In this document: in pieces, positions 19,115-28,267 of the stretch | How positions within the stretch are numbered: the first letter of the stretch is position 1 | Layout: the number at the start of each line of letters is the position of its first letter | From: Streptomyces sp. RB17 | GTDB taxonomy: Bacteria; Actinomycetota; Actinomycetes; Streptomycetales; Streptomycetaceae | Direction: 5' to 3' | Length of the DNA stretch: 64,000 nt | NCBI RefSeq assembly: GCF_009604455.1 | Contig: NZ_WEGL01000005.1 | Location: 248,001-312,000 of the forward strand | Made by a program: the position numbers and the translations under genes | The notes under the pieces: model-generated | What the model was told of the DNA's origin: nothing | The model's input: the letters and a program-made list of their open reading frames with translations, nothing else | The model's database searches: none

Positions 19115-19975
19115 GTGACCGCACAACTCCTTGACGGCAAGGCCACCGCCGCCGTCATCCGCCGTGAACTCGCCGAACGGGTAGCCAAGTCGACCGCCCT
19201 CACGGGACGTCCCCCGGGCCTCGGCACCGTACTCGTCGGTGACGACCCCGGCAGCCACGCCTACGTCGCCGGAAAGCACCGCGACTGTGCACAGGTGGGC
19301 ATCGCCTCCCTGCGGCGCGAGCTGCCCGCCGACGCCACCCAGCGGCAGGTCGAGGAGGTCATCGACGAACTCAACGCCGACCCGGCCTGCACCGGCTACA
19401 TCGTCCAGCTCCCGCTGCCGCGCCACCTGGACGCCAACGCCGTCCTGGAGCGCATGGACCCCGCCAAGGACGCCGACGGACTGCACCCGGTCAACCTCGG
19501 CCGGCTCGTCCTCGGCGTGGACGCCCCGCTGCCGTGCACCCCGCGCGGCATCGTCGAACTGCTCTGCCGTTACGACGTCCCGCTCGCCGGAGCGCGGGTG
19601 TGCGTCGTCGGCCGGGGCATCACGGTCGGACGGCCCATCGGACTCCTGCTCACCCGCAGGTCCGAGAACGCCACCGTCACCCTGTGCCACACCGGCACCA
19701 AGGGCCTGGCCTGGCACGTACGCGAGGCGGACGTCGTCGTCGCGGCGGCCGGCTCGCCCGGACTGATCACCAAGGACATGCTGCGCCCCGGCGCGGCCGT
19801 CCTGGACGTCGGCATCACCCGCACCGAGCACGGGCTCGTCGGTGACATCCACCCGGAGGCCGCCGAGGTCGCCGGATGGCTCGCCCCGATGCCCGGGGGA
19901 GTGGGACCCATGACCCGAGCCATGCTGCTCGCCAACGTCGTCGAGGCCGCCGAGAGGAACGCGACCACCGTATGA
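19115..19975 (+). CDS. folD: Methylenetetrahydrofolate dehydrogenase/cyclohydrolase
   Basis: A 286-residue FolD that converts 5,10-methylene-THF to 10-formyl-THF with NADP. Visible are the substrate region GSHAYVAGKHRDC (with the conserved YV..K), VQLPLPRHLDANAVLE, the block KDADGLHPVNLGRLVLG, the nucleotide-binding VVGRGITVGRPIG, and the C-terminal PMPGGVGPMTRAMLLAN. The start is a GTG about 8 nt after GGAAAGGA. The stop overlaps the glyA ATG (ATGA). It is probably a second, catabolism-dedicated copy, because it lies between two C1-producing oxidases, but whether the genome holds another folD cannot be seen here. Confidence 0.95.
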   Translation: MTAQLLDGKATAAVIRRELAERVAKSTALTGRPPGLGTVLVGDDPGSHAYVAGKHRDCAQVGIASLRRELPADATQRQVEEVIDELNADPACTGYIVQLPLPRHLDANAVLERMDPAKDADGLHPVNLGRLVLGVDAPLPCTPRGIVELLCRYDVPLAGARVCVVGRGITVGRPIGLLLTRRSENATVTLCHTGTKGLAWHVREADVVVAAAGSPGLITKDMLRPGAAVLDVGITRTEHGLVGDIHPEAAEVAGWLAPMPGGVGPMTRAMLLANVVEAAERNATTV

Positions 19976-21255
19976 ACGCCCTGAACACGCCCCTGGCGGA
20001 GCTGGACCCCGAGGTCCACGAGGCCCTGCGTGCCGAACTGCACCGCCAGCAGTCCACCCTGGAGATGATCGCCTCCGAGAACTTCGCGCCCACCGCCGTG
20101 ATGGAGGCGCAGGGCTCGGTCGCGACCAACAAGTACGCCGAGGGCTATCCCGGCCGCCGCTACTACGGCGGCTGCGAACACGTCGACGTCACCGAGCGGC
20201 TGGCGATCGAGCGCGTCAAGTCCCTGTTCGGCGCCGGCTACGCCAACGTCCAGCCGCACTCGGGCGCCCAGGCGAACACCGCCGTGTTCTTCGCCCTCCT
20301 CAAGCCCGGCGACACGATCCTCGGCCTGGACCTCGCGCACGGCGGCCACCTCACCCACGGCATGCGCATCAACTACAGCGGCAAGATGCTCGACGTCGTG
20401 CCCTACCGCGTCTCCGAGGCGGACAACCTCGTGGACATGGACGAGGTGGAACGGCTCGCCAAGGAGCACCGCCCCAAGATGATCATCGCGGGCTGGTCGG
20501 CGTACCCGAGGCAGCTGGACTTCGCGGCCTTCCGGCGGATCGCCGACGAGGTCGGTGCCCTCCTCATGGTCGACATGGCCCACTTCGCCGGCCTGGTCGC
20601 CGCAGGACTGCACCCGAGCCCCGTCCCGCACGCCCACGTGGTCACCACCACCACGCACAAGACCCTCGGCGGTCCACGCGGGGGAGTCATCCTCACCAAT
20701 GACGCCGACCTCGCCAAGAAGATCAACTCGGCGGTGTTCCCGGGCATGCAGGGCGGCCCGCTGGAGCACGTCATCGCCGCGAAGGCGGTCTCCTTCAAGG
20801 TCGCGGCCTCGCCCGAGTTCGCCGAACGCCAGGCCCGCACCCTGGCCGGCGCCCGCATCCTCGCCGAACGCCTGACCCGGCCCGACGCGGCCGCGGCCGG
20901 CGTGAGGGTCCTGACCGGCGGCACGGACGTCCACCTGGTTCTCGTCGACCTGCGGGACTCCGAACTCGACGGCAAGCACGCCGAGGACCTGCTCCACGAG
21001 ATCGGCATCACCGTCAACCGCAACGCCGTCCCCTTCGACCCGCGCCCGCCCATGGTCACCTCCGGCCTGCGCATCGGCACCCCGGCCCTTGCCACCCGGG
21101 GCTTCACCGAGGCGGACTTCGCCGAGGTCGCCGACGTGATCGCGCTGGCCCTCCAGCCCGAGCCGGACGTGGCCGCACTGCGCGCCCGCACGGAGGCTCT
21201 CGCGGCCAAGCATCCGCTCTACCCGCACCTCTCGCACGACGGAGACGCCCGATGA
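19972..21255 (+). CDS. glyA: Serine hydroxymethyltransferase
   Basis: A 427-residue PLP enzyme interconverting glycine plus methylene-THF and serine. Visible are IASENFAPTAVMEAQGS, the NKYAEGYPGRRYYGGCEHVD substrate block, VDMAHFAGLVAAG, and the PLP-lysine motif TTTTHKTLGGPRGG (Lys at about residue 230). It overlaps folD upstream and soxB downstream by 4 bp each. In this operon it would consume both glycine (from sarcosine) and one methylene-THF, delivering serine to SdaA. Confidence 0.95.
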   Translation: MNALNTPLAELDPEVHEALRAELHRQQSTLEMIASENFAPTAVMEAQGSVATNKYAEGYPGRRYYGGCEHVDVTERLAIERVKSLFGAGYANVQPHSGAQANTAVFFALLKPGDTILGLDLAHGGHLTHGMRINYSGKMLDVVPYRVSEADNLVDMDEVERLAKEHRPKMIIAGWSAYPRQLDFAAFRRIADEVGALLMVDMAHFAGLVAAGLHPSPVPHAHVVTTTTHKTLGGPRGGVILTNDADLAKKINSAVFPGMQGGPLEHVIAAKAVSFKVAASPEFAERQARTLAGARILAERLTRPDAAAAGVRVLTGGTDVHLVLVDLRDSELDGKHAEDLLHEIGITVNRNAVPFDPRPPMVTSGLRIGTPALATRGFTEADFAEVADVIALALQPEPDVAALRARTEALAAKHPLYPHLSHDGDAR

Positions 21256-22484
21256 GCCCCCGCACCCCCGGCGCCGACCTGCCCGACCACCCGGACTGGC
21301 TCTGGCGCACCCCCGAGCCCAAGCGGTCGTACGACGTCGTGATCGTGGGCGGCGGCGGACACGGCCTGGCCACCGCCCACTACCTGGCCAAGAACCACGG
21401 CATCACCAACGTCGCCGTCCTGGAGAAGGGCTGGCTCGCGGGCGGCAACATGGCCCGCAACACCACGATCATCCGCTCCAACTACCTCTGGGACGAGAGC
21501 GCCGGCATCTACGAGCACGCCCTCAAGCTCTGGGAGGGACTGGAGGAGGAGCTCGACTACCCGATCCTCTTCTCCCAGCGCGGCGTGCTCAACCTCGCCC
21601 ACAGCCTGCAGGACGTCCGCGACAGCGTGCGCCGGGTCGAGGCCAACCGGCTCAACGGGGTCGACGCCGAATGGCTCGACGCTGAGCAGGTGAAAGAGGT
21701 CTGCCCGATCGTCAACACCTCACCCGACGTGCGCTATCCGGTCCTCGGCGGCACCTACCAGCCGCGCGCCGGCATCGCCAAGCACGACTACGTGGCCTGG
21801 GGCTTCGCCCGCTCCGCGGACGCGGCCGGCATCGACATCATCCAGAACTGCGAGGTCACCGGGCTGGACGTGGCCGACGGCCGGGTGGTCGGCGTACAGA
21901 CCACGCTCGGTCCGATCGCCGCGGGCAAGGTGGCCCTGTGCTCGGCCGGCCACACCTCGGTCCTCGCCGCCATGGCGGGCATCGAACTGCCGCTCCAGAG
22001 CCACCCGTTGCAGGCCCTGGTCTCCGAGCTGCTGGAGCCGGTGCACCCGACCGTGGTGATGTCCAATGCCGTCCATGTCTACGTCAGCCAGGCGCACAAG
22101 GGCGAACTGGTGATGGGCGCCGGCATCGACGCCTACAACTCCTACACCCAGCGCGGCGCGTTCCACATCATCGAGGAGCAGATGTCGGCGGCCCTGGAAC
22201 TCTTCCCGGTCTTCGCCCGCGCCCATGTGCTGCGCACCTGGGGCGGCATCGTCGACGTCAGCCCCGACGCCTCGCCCATCGTCGGCCTCACCCCGGTCGA
22301 CAACCTCTACCTCAACTGCGGCTGGGGAACAGGCGGTTTCAAGGCCACCCCGGGTGTCGGCTGGGTCTACGCCCACACCATCGCCCACGACGCCCCCCAC
22401 GCCCTGAACGCCCCCTTCTCGCTCGACCGTTTCACCACCGGCGCGCTCGTCGACGAGCACGGCGCGGCCGCGGTGGCCCACTAG
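21252..22484 (+). CDS. soxB: Sarcosine oxidase beta subunit
   Basis: A 410-residue beta subunit of heterotetrameric sarcosine oxidase. Visible are the FAD motif VVIVGGGGHGLATAHYLA, ARNTTIIRSNYLWDES, PRAGIAKHDYVAWGFAR, and the C-terminal GWGTGGFKATPGVGWVYAHTI. Length and composition match the SoxB family. This subunit holds the FAD site and, at the interface with SoxA, the FMN. It is in operon order B-D-A-G as in other bacteria, overlapping glyA by 4 bp. Confidence 0.95.
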   Translation: MSPRTPGADLPDHPDWLWRTPEPKRSYDVVIVGGGGHGLATAHYLAKNHGITNVAVLEKGWLAGGNMARNTTIIRSNYLWDESAGIYEHALKLWEGLEEELDYPILFSQRGVLNLAHSLQDVRDSVRRVEANRLNGVDAEWLDAEQVKEVCPIVNTSPDVRYPVLGGTYQPRAGIAKHDYVAWGFARSADAAGIDIIQNCEVTGLDVADGRVVGVQTTLGPIAAGKVALCSAGHTSVLAAMAGIELPLQSHPLQALVSELLEPVHPTVVMSNAVHVYVSQAHKGELVMGAGIDAYNSYTQRGAFHIIEEQMSAALELFPVFARAHVLRTWGGIVDVSPDASPIVGLTPVDNLYLNCGWGTGGFKATPGVGWVYAHTIAHDAPHALNAPFSLDRFTTGALVDEHGAAAVAH

Positions 22485-22495
22485 GGAGCCGAACC

Positions 22496-25400
22496 ATGCT
22501 GCTCATCCCCTGCCCGTGGTGCGGGCCCCGCGACGAGGCCGAGTTCCACTACGGTGGCCAGGCCCACGTCCCGTACCCCGAGGACCCCGCCGCCCTCACC
22601 GACGAGGAGTGGGCGCGGTACCTGTTCTTCCGCGACAACCCCAAGGGCCCGTTCGCCGAGCGGTGGAGCCATGCGGCGGGCTGCCGCAAGTGGTTCAACG
22701 CCGTGCGGAACACGGCGACGAACGAGATCCTCGCCGTCTACAAGGTGGGGGAGTCGCGTCCGCGGACGGTGGAGCGACCTGCGGTCACGCCTCATCCGGC
22801 TTCGTCCGTATCAGCCCGTCTCGGGGCACCCCCTCTGGGGGAGCTCGAGGACGAGGCCGTTCAGGCCGAAGGAGGGTCTGGGGGTGCAGCCCCCAGCGGG
22901 GTCGAAGGGGCAGAGCCCCTGGAGGAAGGGACGGGCAGGGGCGGCGGGGGCGAGACACTCCGCACGCGCACCGGCGGCCGCATCGACCGCGGCACCCCCC
23001 TCACCTTCACCTTCGACGGCACCGAATACCAGGGATACCGCGGCGACACCCTGGCCTCCGCCCTCCTCGCCAACGGCGTCATCCAGGCCGGCACCAGCAT
23101 CAAGCTGGGCCGCCCGCGGGGCATCTTCTCCGCCGGCGTCGAAGAACCCAACGCCGTCATCCAGATCGAGGAACCCTTCCCCGAGCCGATGCTCCCCGCG
23201 ACCACCGTCGAGCTGTACGACGGCCTGGTCGCGAGCAGCCTCCCCGGCCGGGGCCGCCTCGCCACCGCACCCGACCCCGCCCGCTACGACGCCGTACACG
23301 CCCACTGCGACCTGCTGGTCGTCGGCGCGGGCCCGGCCGGCCTGGCCGCGGCAGCAGCCGCAGCGAAGAGCGGCGCCCGCGTCATCCTCGCCGACGATCA
23401 GCCAGAGCTCGGCGGCAGCCTCCTCGGCACCGGCGAACTCCTCGACTGGGCCGACGAGATCGGCGCCCAGCTCGACGCCGCGCCCGAGGTACGCGTCCTG
23501 CGCCGCACCACCGTCTTCGGCCACTACGACGACAACCACCTCCTCGCCGTCGAGCGCCGCACCAGCCACCTCGGCGCCGAGGCCCCGGCGAACGTCTCCC
23601 GCGAGCGCGTCTGGCGGATCCGCGCCCGGCACGTCGTCCTCGCCACCGGCGCCCACGAGCGTTCGCTGGCGTTCGGCGACAACGACCGCCCCGGCGTGAT
23701 GCTGGCCTCCTCGGCCCGCGCGTACCTCCGCCGGTACGCCGTCCTGCCCGGCCGGCACGCGGTCGTGTTCACCACCAACGACAGCGCCTACGCCGCCGCT
23801 CTCGACCTCGCGGCCGCGGGCGTGGACATCGCCGCGATCGTCGACACCCGGACCGAACCGGGGGAGTGGGCCGAGCGGGCCCGGTCCGCCGGGATCGAGG
23901 TGCTCGCCGGACACGCGGTCACCGGCACGGAGGGCGCCGAGCGCCTCACCGGAGTGAGAGTCGCGCCGTACGGGGAGTCCGCCGGGCAGCGGGAGTTCGC
24001 CGTCGACCTGCTGCTGGTCTCCGGCGGCTGGAACCCGGTCGCGCATCTGTTCAGCCAGGCGGGCGGCAGGCTCCGCCACGACGAGGAGATCGGCAGCTTC
24101 GTCCCGGACACCGCCCGTCAGGCGGTGGAGGTCGCGGGCAGCGCGAACGGCGCCTTCGACCTCGCCACCGTCCTCACGCAGGGCGCGGCAGCCGGCGCCC
24201 GCGCGGTCGAGGCGGAGGGCTACACCGTGGAGGCACCCGCCCTCCCGGCCGTGGCCGCCCAGCCGCACACCCCGCCCATGCAGGTCTTCACCGTCCCGGC
24301 CGACATCGGCGCCCCCCGGTTCGTCGACCTCCAGCGCGACGTCACGGTGGACGACCTGGCGCGGGCGACCGGGGCGGGCCTGCGCTCGGTGGAGCACACC
24401 AAGCGCTACACCACCGCCGGCACCGGCGGCGACCAGGGCAGGACGGCCGGCGTCCTGGCCAGCGGGGTCGTCGCCGAACTTCTCGGCGTGGACATCTCGG
24501 CGCTCGGCCTGCCCACCTTCCGGCCGCCGTACACCCCGGTCTCCTTCGCCGCCCTCGCGGGGCGCGACCGCGGCGCGCTGAGCGACCCGGTCCGCACGAC
24601 GGCCCTGCACGAGTGGCATGTGGCGCACGGCGCGCGGTTCGAGAACGTCGGCCAGTGGAAGCGGCCCTGGTACTACCCGCAGGACGGCGAGGACATGGAG
24701 ACCGCCGTGCTGCGCGAGTGCCGCGCCGCCCGCGAGGGCGTGGCCTTCATGGACGCCTCCACCCTCGGCAAGATCGACGTTCAGGGCCCGGACGCGGCGC
24801 TCTTCCTCGACCGGCTCTACACCAACATGATGAGCACCCTGAAGGTCGGCATGATCCGCTACGGCGTGATGTGCCGCCCGGACGGCATGGTCTTCGACGA
24901 CGGCACGGTCATCCGGCTCGCCCAGGACCGCTTCCTGGTCACCACCACGACCGGCAACGCGGCGGCCGTCCTGGACTGGATGGAGGAGTGGCTGCAGACC
25001 GAGTGGCCCGAACTGCGGGTCCACTGCACCTCGGTCACCGAGCAGTGGGCCACCGTGGCCCTCGTCGGCCCGAAGTCCCGCGCGGTCCTCGGCTCGCTCG
25101 CGCCCCGGCTGGCCGTGTCCAACGATGACTTCCCGTTCATGGCGTGGCGGGAGACGACCGTCGCCGGCATCGACGCGCGCGTCTGCCGGATCAGCTTCTC
25201 CGGCGAACTCGCCTACGAGATCAACGTGTCACCGTGGGACGCCCTCGCCCTGTGGGAGGCGCTCTACGAGGCCGGTGCCCCCTACGGCATCACCCCGTAC
25301 GGCACCGAGACCATGCATGTGCTGCGTGCCGAGAAGGGCTACCCGATCGTCGGCCAGGACACCGACGGGACGGTCACCCCGCAGGACCTCGGCATGGGCT

Positions 25401-25765
25401 GGGCGGTGTCGAAGAAGAAGCCGGACTTCGTCGGCAAGCGTTCCTACGCCCGCGCCGACACCGTCCGCCCCGACCGCAAGCACCTCGTCGGGCTGCTCCC
25501 CGAGGACCCGGCCGTCTTCCTCCCGGAGGGCACGCACCTGGTCGCCGACGGCGAACTGCCCGCCCCGCCGGTGCCGATGCTCGGTCACGTCACCTCCAGC
25601 TACCGCAGCGCGGCGCTCGGCCGGACCTTCGCGCTCGCCCTGATCAAGGGCGGCCGGGACCGGATCGGCGAACGCCTCTACGCGCCCGTCGGCGACCGGC
25701 TGGTCCCGGTGACCGTCGCAAGCCCCGTCCTCTACGACCCCGAGGGAGCCCGCCGCGATGGCTGA
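22496..25765 (+). CDS. soxDA: Sarcosine oxidase delta-alpha fusion (SoxD-linker-SoxA)
   Basis: One open frame of 1089 residues carries both SoxD and SoxA. Residues 1 to about 90 are SoxD, with the zinc-site start MLLIPCPWCGPRDEAEF, then RDNPKGPFAERWSHAAGCRKWFN. A linker of about 60-70 residues rich in Gly, Ala, Glu and Pro follows. SoxA then starts at GGRIDRGTPLTFTFDG, with the N-terminal 2Fe-2S-like domain, NAD site LLVVGAGPAGLAAAAAAAK, and a C-terminal THF-binding aminomethyltransferase domain (FMDASTLGKIDVQGPDAALF, RISFSGELAYEINV). The linker coincides with palindromic repeats at 22829-22920 and has no in-frame stop. SoxD and SoxA are normally separate genes. A start within the linker cannot be excluded, but I see no good one. 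Confidence 0.88.
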   Translation: MLLIPCPWCGPRDEAEFHYGGQAHVPYPEDPAALTDEEWARYLFFRDNPKGPFAERWSHAAGCRKWFNAVRNTATNEILAVYKVGESRPRTVERPAVTPHPASSVSARLGAPPLGELEDEAVQAEGGSGGAAPSGVEGAEPLEEGTGRGGGGETLRTRTGGRIDRGTPLTFTFDGTEYQGYRGDTLASALLANGVIQAGTSIKLGRPRGIFSAGVEEPNAVIQIEEPFPEPMLPATTVELYDGLVASSLPGRGRLATAPDPARYDAVHAHCDLLVVGAGPAGLAAAAAAAKSGARVILADDQPELGGSLLGTGELLDWADEIGAQLDAAPEVRVLRRTTVFGHYDDNHLLAVERRTSHLGAEAPANVSRERVWRIRARHVVLATGAHERSLAFGDNDRPGVMLASSARAYLRRYAVLPGRHAVVFTTNDSAYAAALDLAAAGVDIAAIVDTRTEPGEWAERARSAGIEVLAGHAVTGTEGAERLTGVRVAPYGESAGQREFAVDLLLVSGGWNPVAHLFSQAGGRLRHDEEIGSFVPDTARQAVEVAGSANGAFDLATVLTQGAAAGARAVEAEGYTVEAPALPAVAAQPHTPPMQVFTVPADIGAPRFVDLQRDVTVDDLARATGAGLRSVEHTKRYTTAGTGGDQGRTAGVLASGVVAELLGVDISALGLPTFRPPYTPVSFAALAGRDRGALSDPVRTTALHEWHVAHGARFENVGQWKRPWYYPQDGEDMETAVLRECRAAREGVAFMDASTLGKIDVQGPDAALFLDRLYTNMMSTLKVGMIRYGVMCRPDGMVFDDGTVIRLAQDRFLVTTTTGNAAAVLDWMEEWLQTEWPELRVHCTSVTEQWATVALVGPKSRAVLGSLAPRLAVSNDDFPFMAWRETTVAGIDARVCRISFSGELAYEINVSPWDALALWEALYEAGAPYGITPYGTETMHVLRAEKGYPIVGQDTDGTVTPQDLGMGWAVSKKKPDFVGKRSYARADTVRPDRKHLVGLLPEDPAVFLPEGTHLVADGELPAPPVPMLGHVTSSYRSAALGRTFALALIKGGRDRIGERLYAPVGDRLVPVTVASPVLYDPEGARRDG
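22829..22920. repeat. Cluster of small palindromic repeats inside soxDA
   Basis: Three hairpins lie in a row: CCCCC-TCT-GGGGG (22829-22841), CTGGGGG-TGCAG-CCCCCAG (22878-22896) and AGGGG-CAGAG-CCCCT (22906-22920). Elements like this are common between Streptomyces genes. Here the unit is translated in frame and forms the SoxD-SoxA linker. Confidence 0.65.
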
Positions 25766-26360
25766 CACCGCCCTGACCGCACGGCAGCGCAGCCCGCTGG
25801 CCGACGCCGCCCACCGCCTGGCCGCCGCGACCCGCTCCTCCCGGGGCGCGATCCGGCTGGCCGAACTCCCCTTCCTGGCACAGGTGAACGTCCGCCTCGA
25901 CGCCAAGGGCCCGGCAGCGGACGCCGTCGGACTGGCCCTGGGACTGCAACTGCCCCTGGAACCCGACACCGTCGTGCACGCCGGGGACGTGACCGCGGTG
26001 TGGCTCGGCCCCGACGAATGGCTCGTGGTGGGCCTGCGCGGCACCGAGCGGGACCTGGAGAGCCGGATCCGCTCGGCGGCGGGGGACGAACCGGTCTCCG
26101 TCACCGACGTCTCCGCTCAGCGCACCACACTCCTGGTCGGCGGCCCCCGTGCCCGCGACCTGCTGGCCCACGGGTGTGCGCTGGACCTGCACCCGCGTGC
26201 CTTCGGCCCCGGCCGCTGCGCCCAGACGGCGCTGGCCCGCACCCAGGTGGTCCTGGTGGCCCGCGACGAACCCAGGGCCGGTTTCTGGGTGCTGGTGCGC
26301 TCCTCCTTCGCCGGCTATCTGGCGGACTGGCTGCTGGACGCGGCCGTCGAATACCGGTGA
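25758..26360 (+). CDS. soxG: Sarcosine oxidase gamma subunit
   Basis: A 200-residue SoxG. It has the family N-terminus with ARQRSPLADAAHRL, and later VWLGPDEWLVVG, DVSAQRTTLLVGGPRARDLLA and the C-terminal FWVLVRSSFAGYLADWLLDA. It starts 8 bp inside the end of soxDA, indicating tight coupling, and completes the heterotetramer that oxidises sarcosine to glycine with transfer of the methyl carbon to THF. A perfect hairpin follows it. Confidence 0.92.
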   Translation: MADTALTARQRSPLADAAHRLAAATRSSRGAIRLAELPFLAQVNVRLDAKGPAADAVGLALGLQLPLEPDTVVHAGDVTAVWLGPDEWLVVGLRGTERDLESRIRSAAGDEPVSVTDVSAQRTTLLVGGPRARDLLAHGCALDLHPRAFGPGRCAQTALARTQVVLVARDEPRAGFWVLVRSSFAGYLADWLLDAAVEYR

Positions 26361-26388
26361 GCCGCCGGGCAGGGCGGCACACATGACC

Positions 26389-26431
26389 CGGCGGTGCCGG
26401 GCCGACACGGACGGTCGGCCCGGCACCGCCG
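26389..26431 (+). terminator. Terminator after soxG
   Basis: Two perfect 18-nt arms (26389-26406 and 26414-26431, core GGTGCCGGGCC / GGCCCGGCACC) around a 7-nt loop end the dmg-soxG operon before pabB. Confidence 0.75.
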
Positions 26432-26494
26432 TTCCATACCCACCGGCCCGGCCGGCCGCCTGCCGAAGAACGAGCACGAGAAGGGCTCCCAGCC

Positions 26495-27541
26495 GTGCGC
26501 GACATCGTCCCCCTCGCCCGCTTCGGAAGCCTGGTGGCCGGTGGTCTGCTCGATGTCACCAGCGATCCGGCGGCCCTGGACTCGTCCGGGTTCTGGGCTG
26601 TCTGTGCCGATTTCGAGGGTCGGCTGACCTGTGCGCGTTTCGCGGAGGTGCGTGAGGAGCCGGTGCCCGCGCCGGTGCCGGGCGGGTGGCGGGGGCCGGC
26701 GGTGGGGGACTGGGCGTCGTCCCTGGACCGGGCCGGGTACACGGCGGGCGTGCGCCGGATACGTGAGTACATCGCGGCCGGCGAGGTCTATCAGGCGAAC
26801 CTGTGCCGGGTGCTGTCCGCGCCGGTCGGTGCCGAGGCGGACGTGGATGCGCTGACGGCGCTGCTGGCGCGTGGGAACCCGGCGCCGTACGCCGGGACGG
26901 TGCGGCTGCCGGGGCACGGTGTGGAGATCGCCACCGCCTCGCCCGAGCTGTTTTTGCGCCGGGTCGGGCGTGTCGTGGAGTCGGGGCCGATCAAGGGCAC
27001 CGGGCGTACCGAGGCGGACCTGCTGGAGAAGGACTACGCCGAGAACGTGATGATCGTGGACCTGGTGCGCAACGACATGGGGCGGGTCTGCGCCACCGGC
27101 AGTGTGACGGTGCCCGATCTGTGTGCCGTGGAGAAGCACCCGGGCCTGGTGCACCTGGTCTCCACCGTGCGCGGCGAGCTGCGCGCGGATGCCGGCTGGG
27201 CCGAGCTGCTGGCCGCGGCCTTCCCGCCGGGCTCGGTGACGGGTGCGCCCAAGTCGAGCGCCCTGAGGATCATCGAGGAGCTGGAGGCGGCCCCGCGCGG
27301 GCCGTACTGCGGTGGTATCGGCTGGGTCGACGCCGACCGGGGCGTCGGTGTGCTGGCCGTGGGCATCCGCACCTTCTGGATCGACCGCGGTGCGGGGGTG
27401 CTGCGCTTCGGCACGGGCGCCGGGATCACCTGGGGCTCGGACCCCGAGGGGGAGTGGCGGGAGACCGAGCTGAAGGCCTCCCGGCTGCTCGCGGTAGCGG
27501 CCGGCCGGCGAACTCCCGTGGACGCATGGGCGACTTCTTGA
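26495..27541 (+). CDS. pabB: Aminodeoxychorismate synthase component I
   Basis: A 348-residue chorismate-utilising enzyme, shorter than full-length PabB/TrpE because the N-terminal domain is reduced. Visible are EVYQANLCRVL, SPELFLRR, the Mg/chorismate motifs GPIKGTGRTEADL and NVMIVDLVRNDMGRVC, EKHPGLVHLVST, and GSVTGAPKSSALRIIEELE. The substrate-binding motif PIKGT is that of the PabB rather than the TrpE branch. It makes 4-amino-4-deoxychorismate for folate. A GTG start with an upstream GAAGGG is used. No PabA or PabC is adjacent. Its presence with folP suggests that THF supply is boosted with the THF-dependent oxidases. Confidence 0.85.
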   Translation: MRDIVPLARFGSLVAGGLLDVTSDPAALDSSGFWAVCADFEGRLTCARFAEVREEPVPAPVPGGWRGPAVGDWASSLDRAGYTAGVRRIREYIAAGEVYQANLCRVLSAPVGAEADVDALTALLARGNPAPYAGTVRLPGHGVEIATASPELFLRRVGRVVESGPIKGTGRTEADLLEKDYAENVMIVDLVRNDMGRVCATGSVTVPDLCAVEKHPGLVHLVSTVRGELRADAGWAELLAAAFPPGSVTGAPKSSALRIIEELEAAPRGPYCGGIGWVDADRGVGVLAVGIRTFWIDRGAGVLRFGTGAGITWGSDPEGEWRETELKASRLLAVAAGRRTPVDAWATS

Positions 27542-27569
27542 CAACGGTGGGGGCCGACCTCAGACTGAC

Positions 27570-27600
27570 GTTGCGCTTTGCGCACTAAGTTTCTTAATAC
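27570..27600 (+). promoter_or_regulatory. Promoter with IclR-type operator before ferredoxin 2
   Basis: GTTGCG-CTTTG-CGCACT (27570-27586) overlaps a possible -35 TTGCGC, with -10-like TAATAC (27595-27600) 18 nt downstream. The outer bases CAGACTGAC and ACGCACCGAGGT are the same as at the ferredoxin 1 promoter. Confidence 0.65.
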
Positions 27601-27617
27601 GCACCGAGGTGGTCCTG

Positions 27618-27995
27618 ATGATTCCCGTGTGCCCTCTCGCCGATCTGCCCCGAGGCGAGGCGTTCCGGCTCGAGAACGACCCGCCCGTCGCCGTGTTCCA
27701 CACCGAGGACGGCGAGGTCTACGCGATCGACGACACCTGCACGCACCAGGACGCCTCGCTGGCCGACGGCTGGCTGGAGGGGTGCGAGGTCGAATGCCCG
27801 CTGCACGCTTCGAGGTTCGATCTGCGCACCGGCCGCGTGGACGCCCCGCCGGCCCGGCTCCCCGTGCGCACCCACCAGGTCCTCGTCGAGGACGGCATGA
27901 TCTACGTCAAGCTCTCCGACGCCCCGCCGAATCTTCCGCCCTCCTGCGTCGCCGCCCGGCTCGGCGGCGTCCCGGTCGCCGGAGGCGGCGCGTGA
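27618..27995 (+). CDS. Rieske [2Fe-2S] ferredoxin 2
   Basis: A 125-residue duplicate of the ferredoxin at 4424. Cluster ligands are Cys41-X-His43 and Cys60-X2-His63, and the loop between them is identical to copy 1. The ATG at 27618 is chosen because GAGG lies 8 nt upstream; an in-frame GTG at 27609 overlaps that ribosome site. As in copy 1 its stop overlaps the GTG of a reductase gene, but here that reductase is destroyed (27992-28267). It must therefore rely on a reductase encoded elsewhere, such as 4783 or 31680. Confidence 0.88.
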   Translation: MIPVCPLADLPRGEAFRLENDPPVAVFHTEDGEVYAIDDTCTHQDASLADGWLEGCEVECPLHASRFDLRTGRVDAPPARLPVRTHQVLVEDGMIYVKLSDAPPNLPPSCVAARLGGVPVAGGGA

Positions 27996-28267
27996 GGACC
28001 GCGGCGGTCGTCGGCGCCTCGCCGGCCGGGGCTCGGGCCGCCCGCGCGCCGCGCACCCGGGGCCACGGCGGACGCCTCGGCGCGTCCGAGCCGCCGCGAC
28101 CGCCGTGCGTCCGGCCCGATCGGTACGGCGCAGGCCTCCGGTTCGCTGCAGGTGCGTCCGGACGCGGCGGCGTGGCCACCGAGAAGGGGGCGGCGGACGG
28201 CCTGTGCCGCCTCGCCGGTCACCGGCAGCCGGCCGTAGCGGCGGCGCGGGGGGCGGGGTTCCCGTGA
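27992..28267 (+). pseudogene. Remnant of a ferredoxin reductase gene
   Basis: The frame starts with a GTG overlapping the ferredoxin 2 stop, exactly as at 4783, and reads RTAAVVGASPAGARAARAPR. This matches RTVAVVGASLAGLSAARSLR of the intact copy. Similarity fades after GHGGRL, with a scrambled echo of the PYDRPPL block, and only about 90 codons remain of about 390. The FAD glycine motif has lost spacing residues. The frame stays open into folP, whose GTG overlaps its stop, so it may still be translated as a coupling segment, but it cannot be a reductase. Confidence 0.75.

Noticed and set aside
21938..22495. Upstream extension of the soxDA frame
   Set aside because: It lies out of frame within soxB, which has full family similarity; SoxD begins at 22496.
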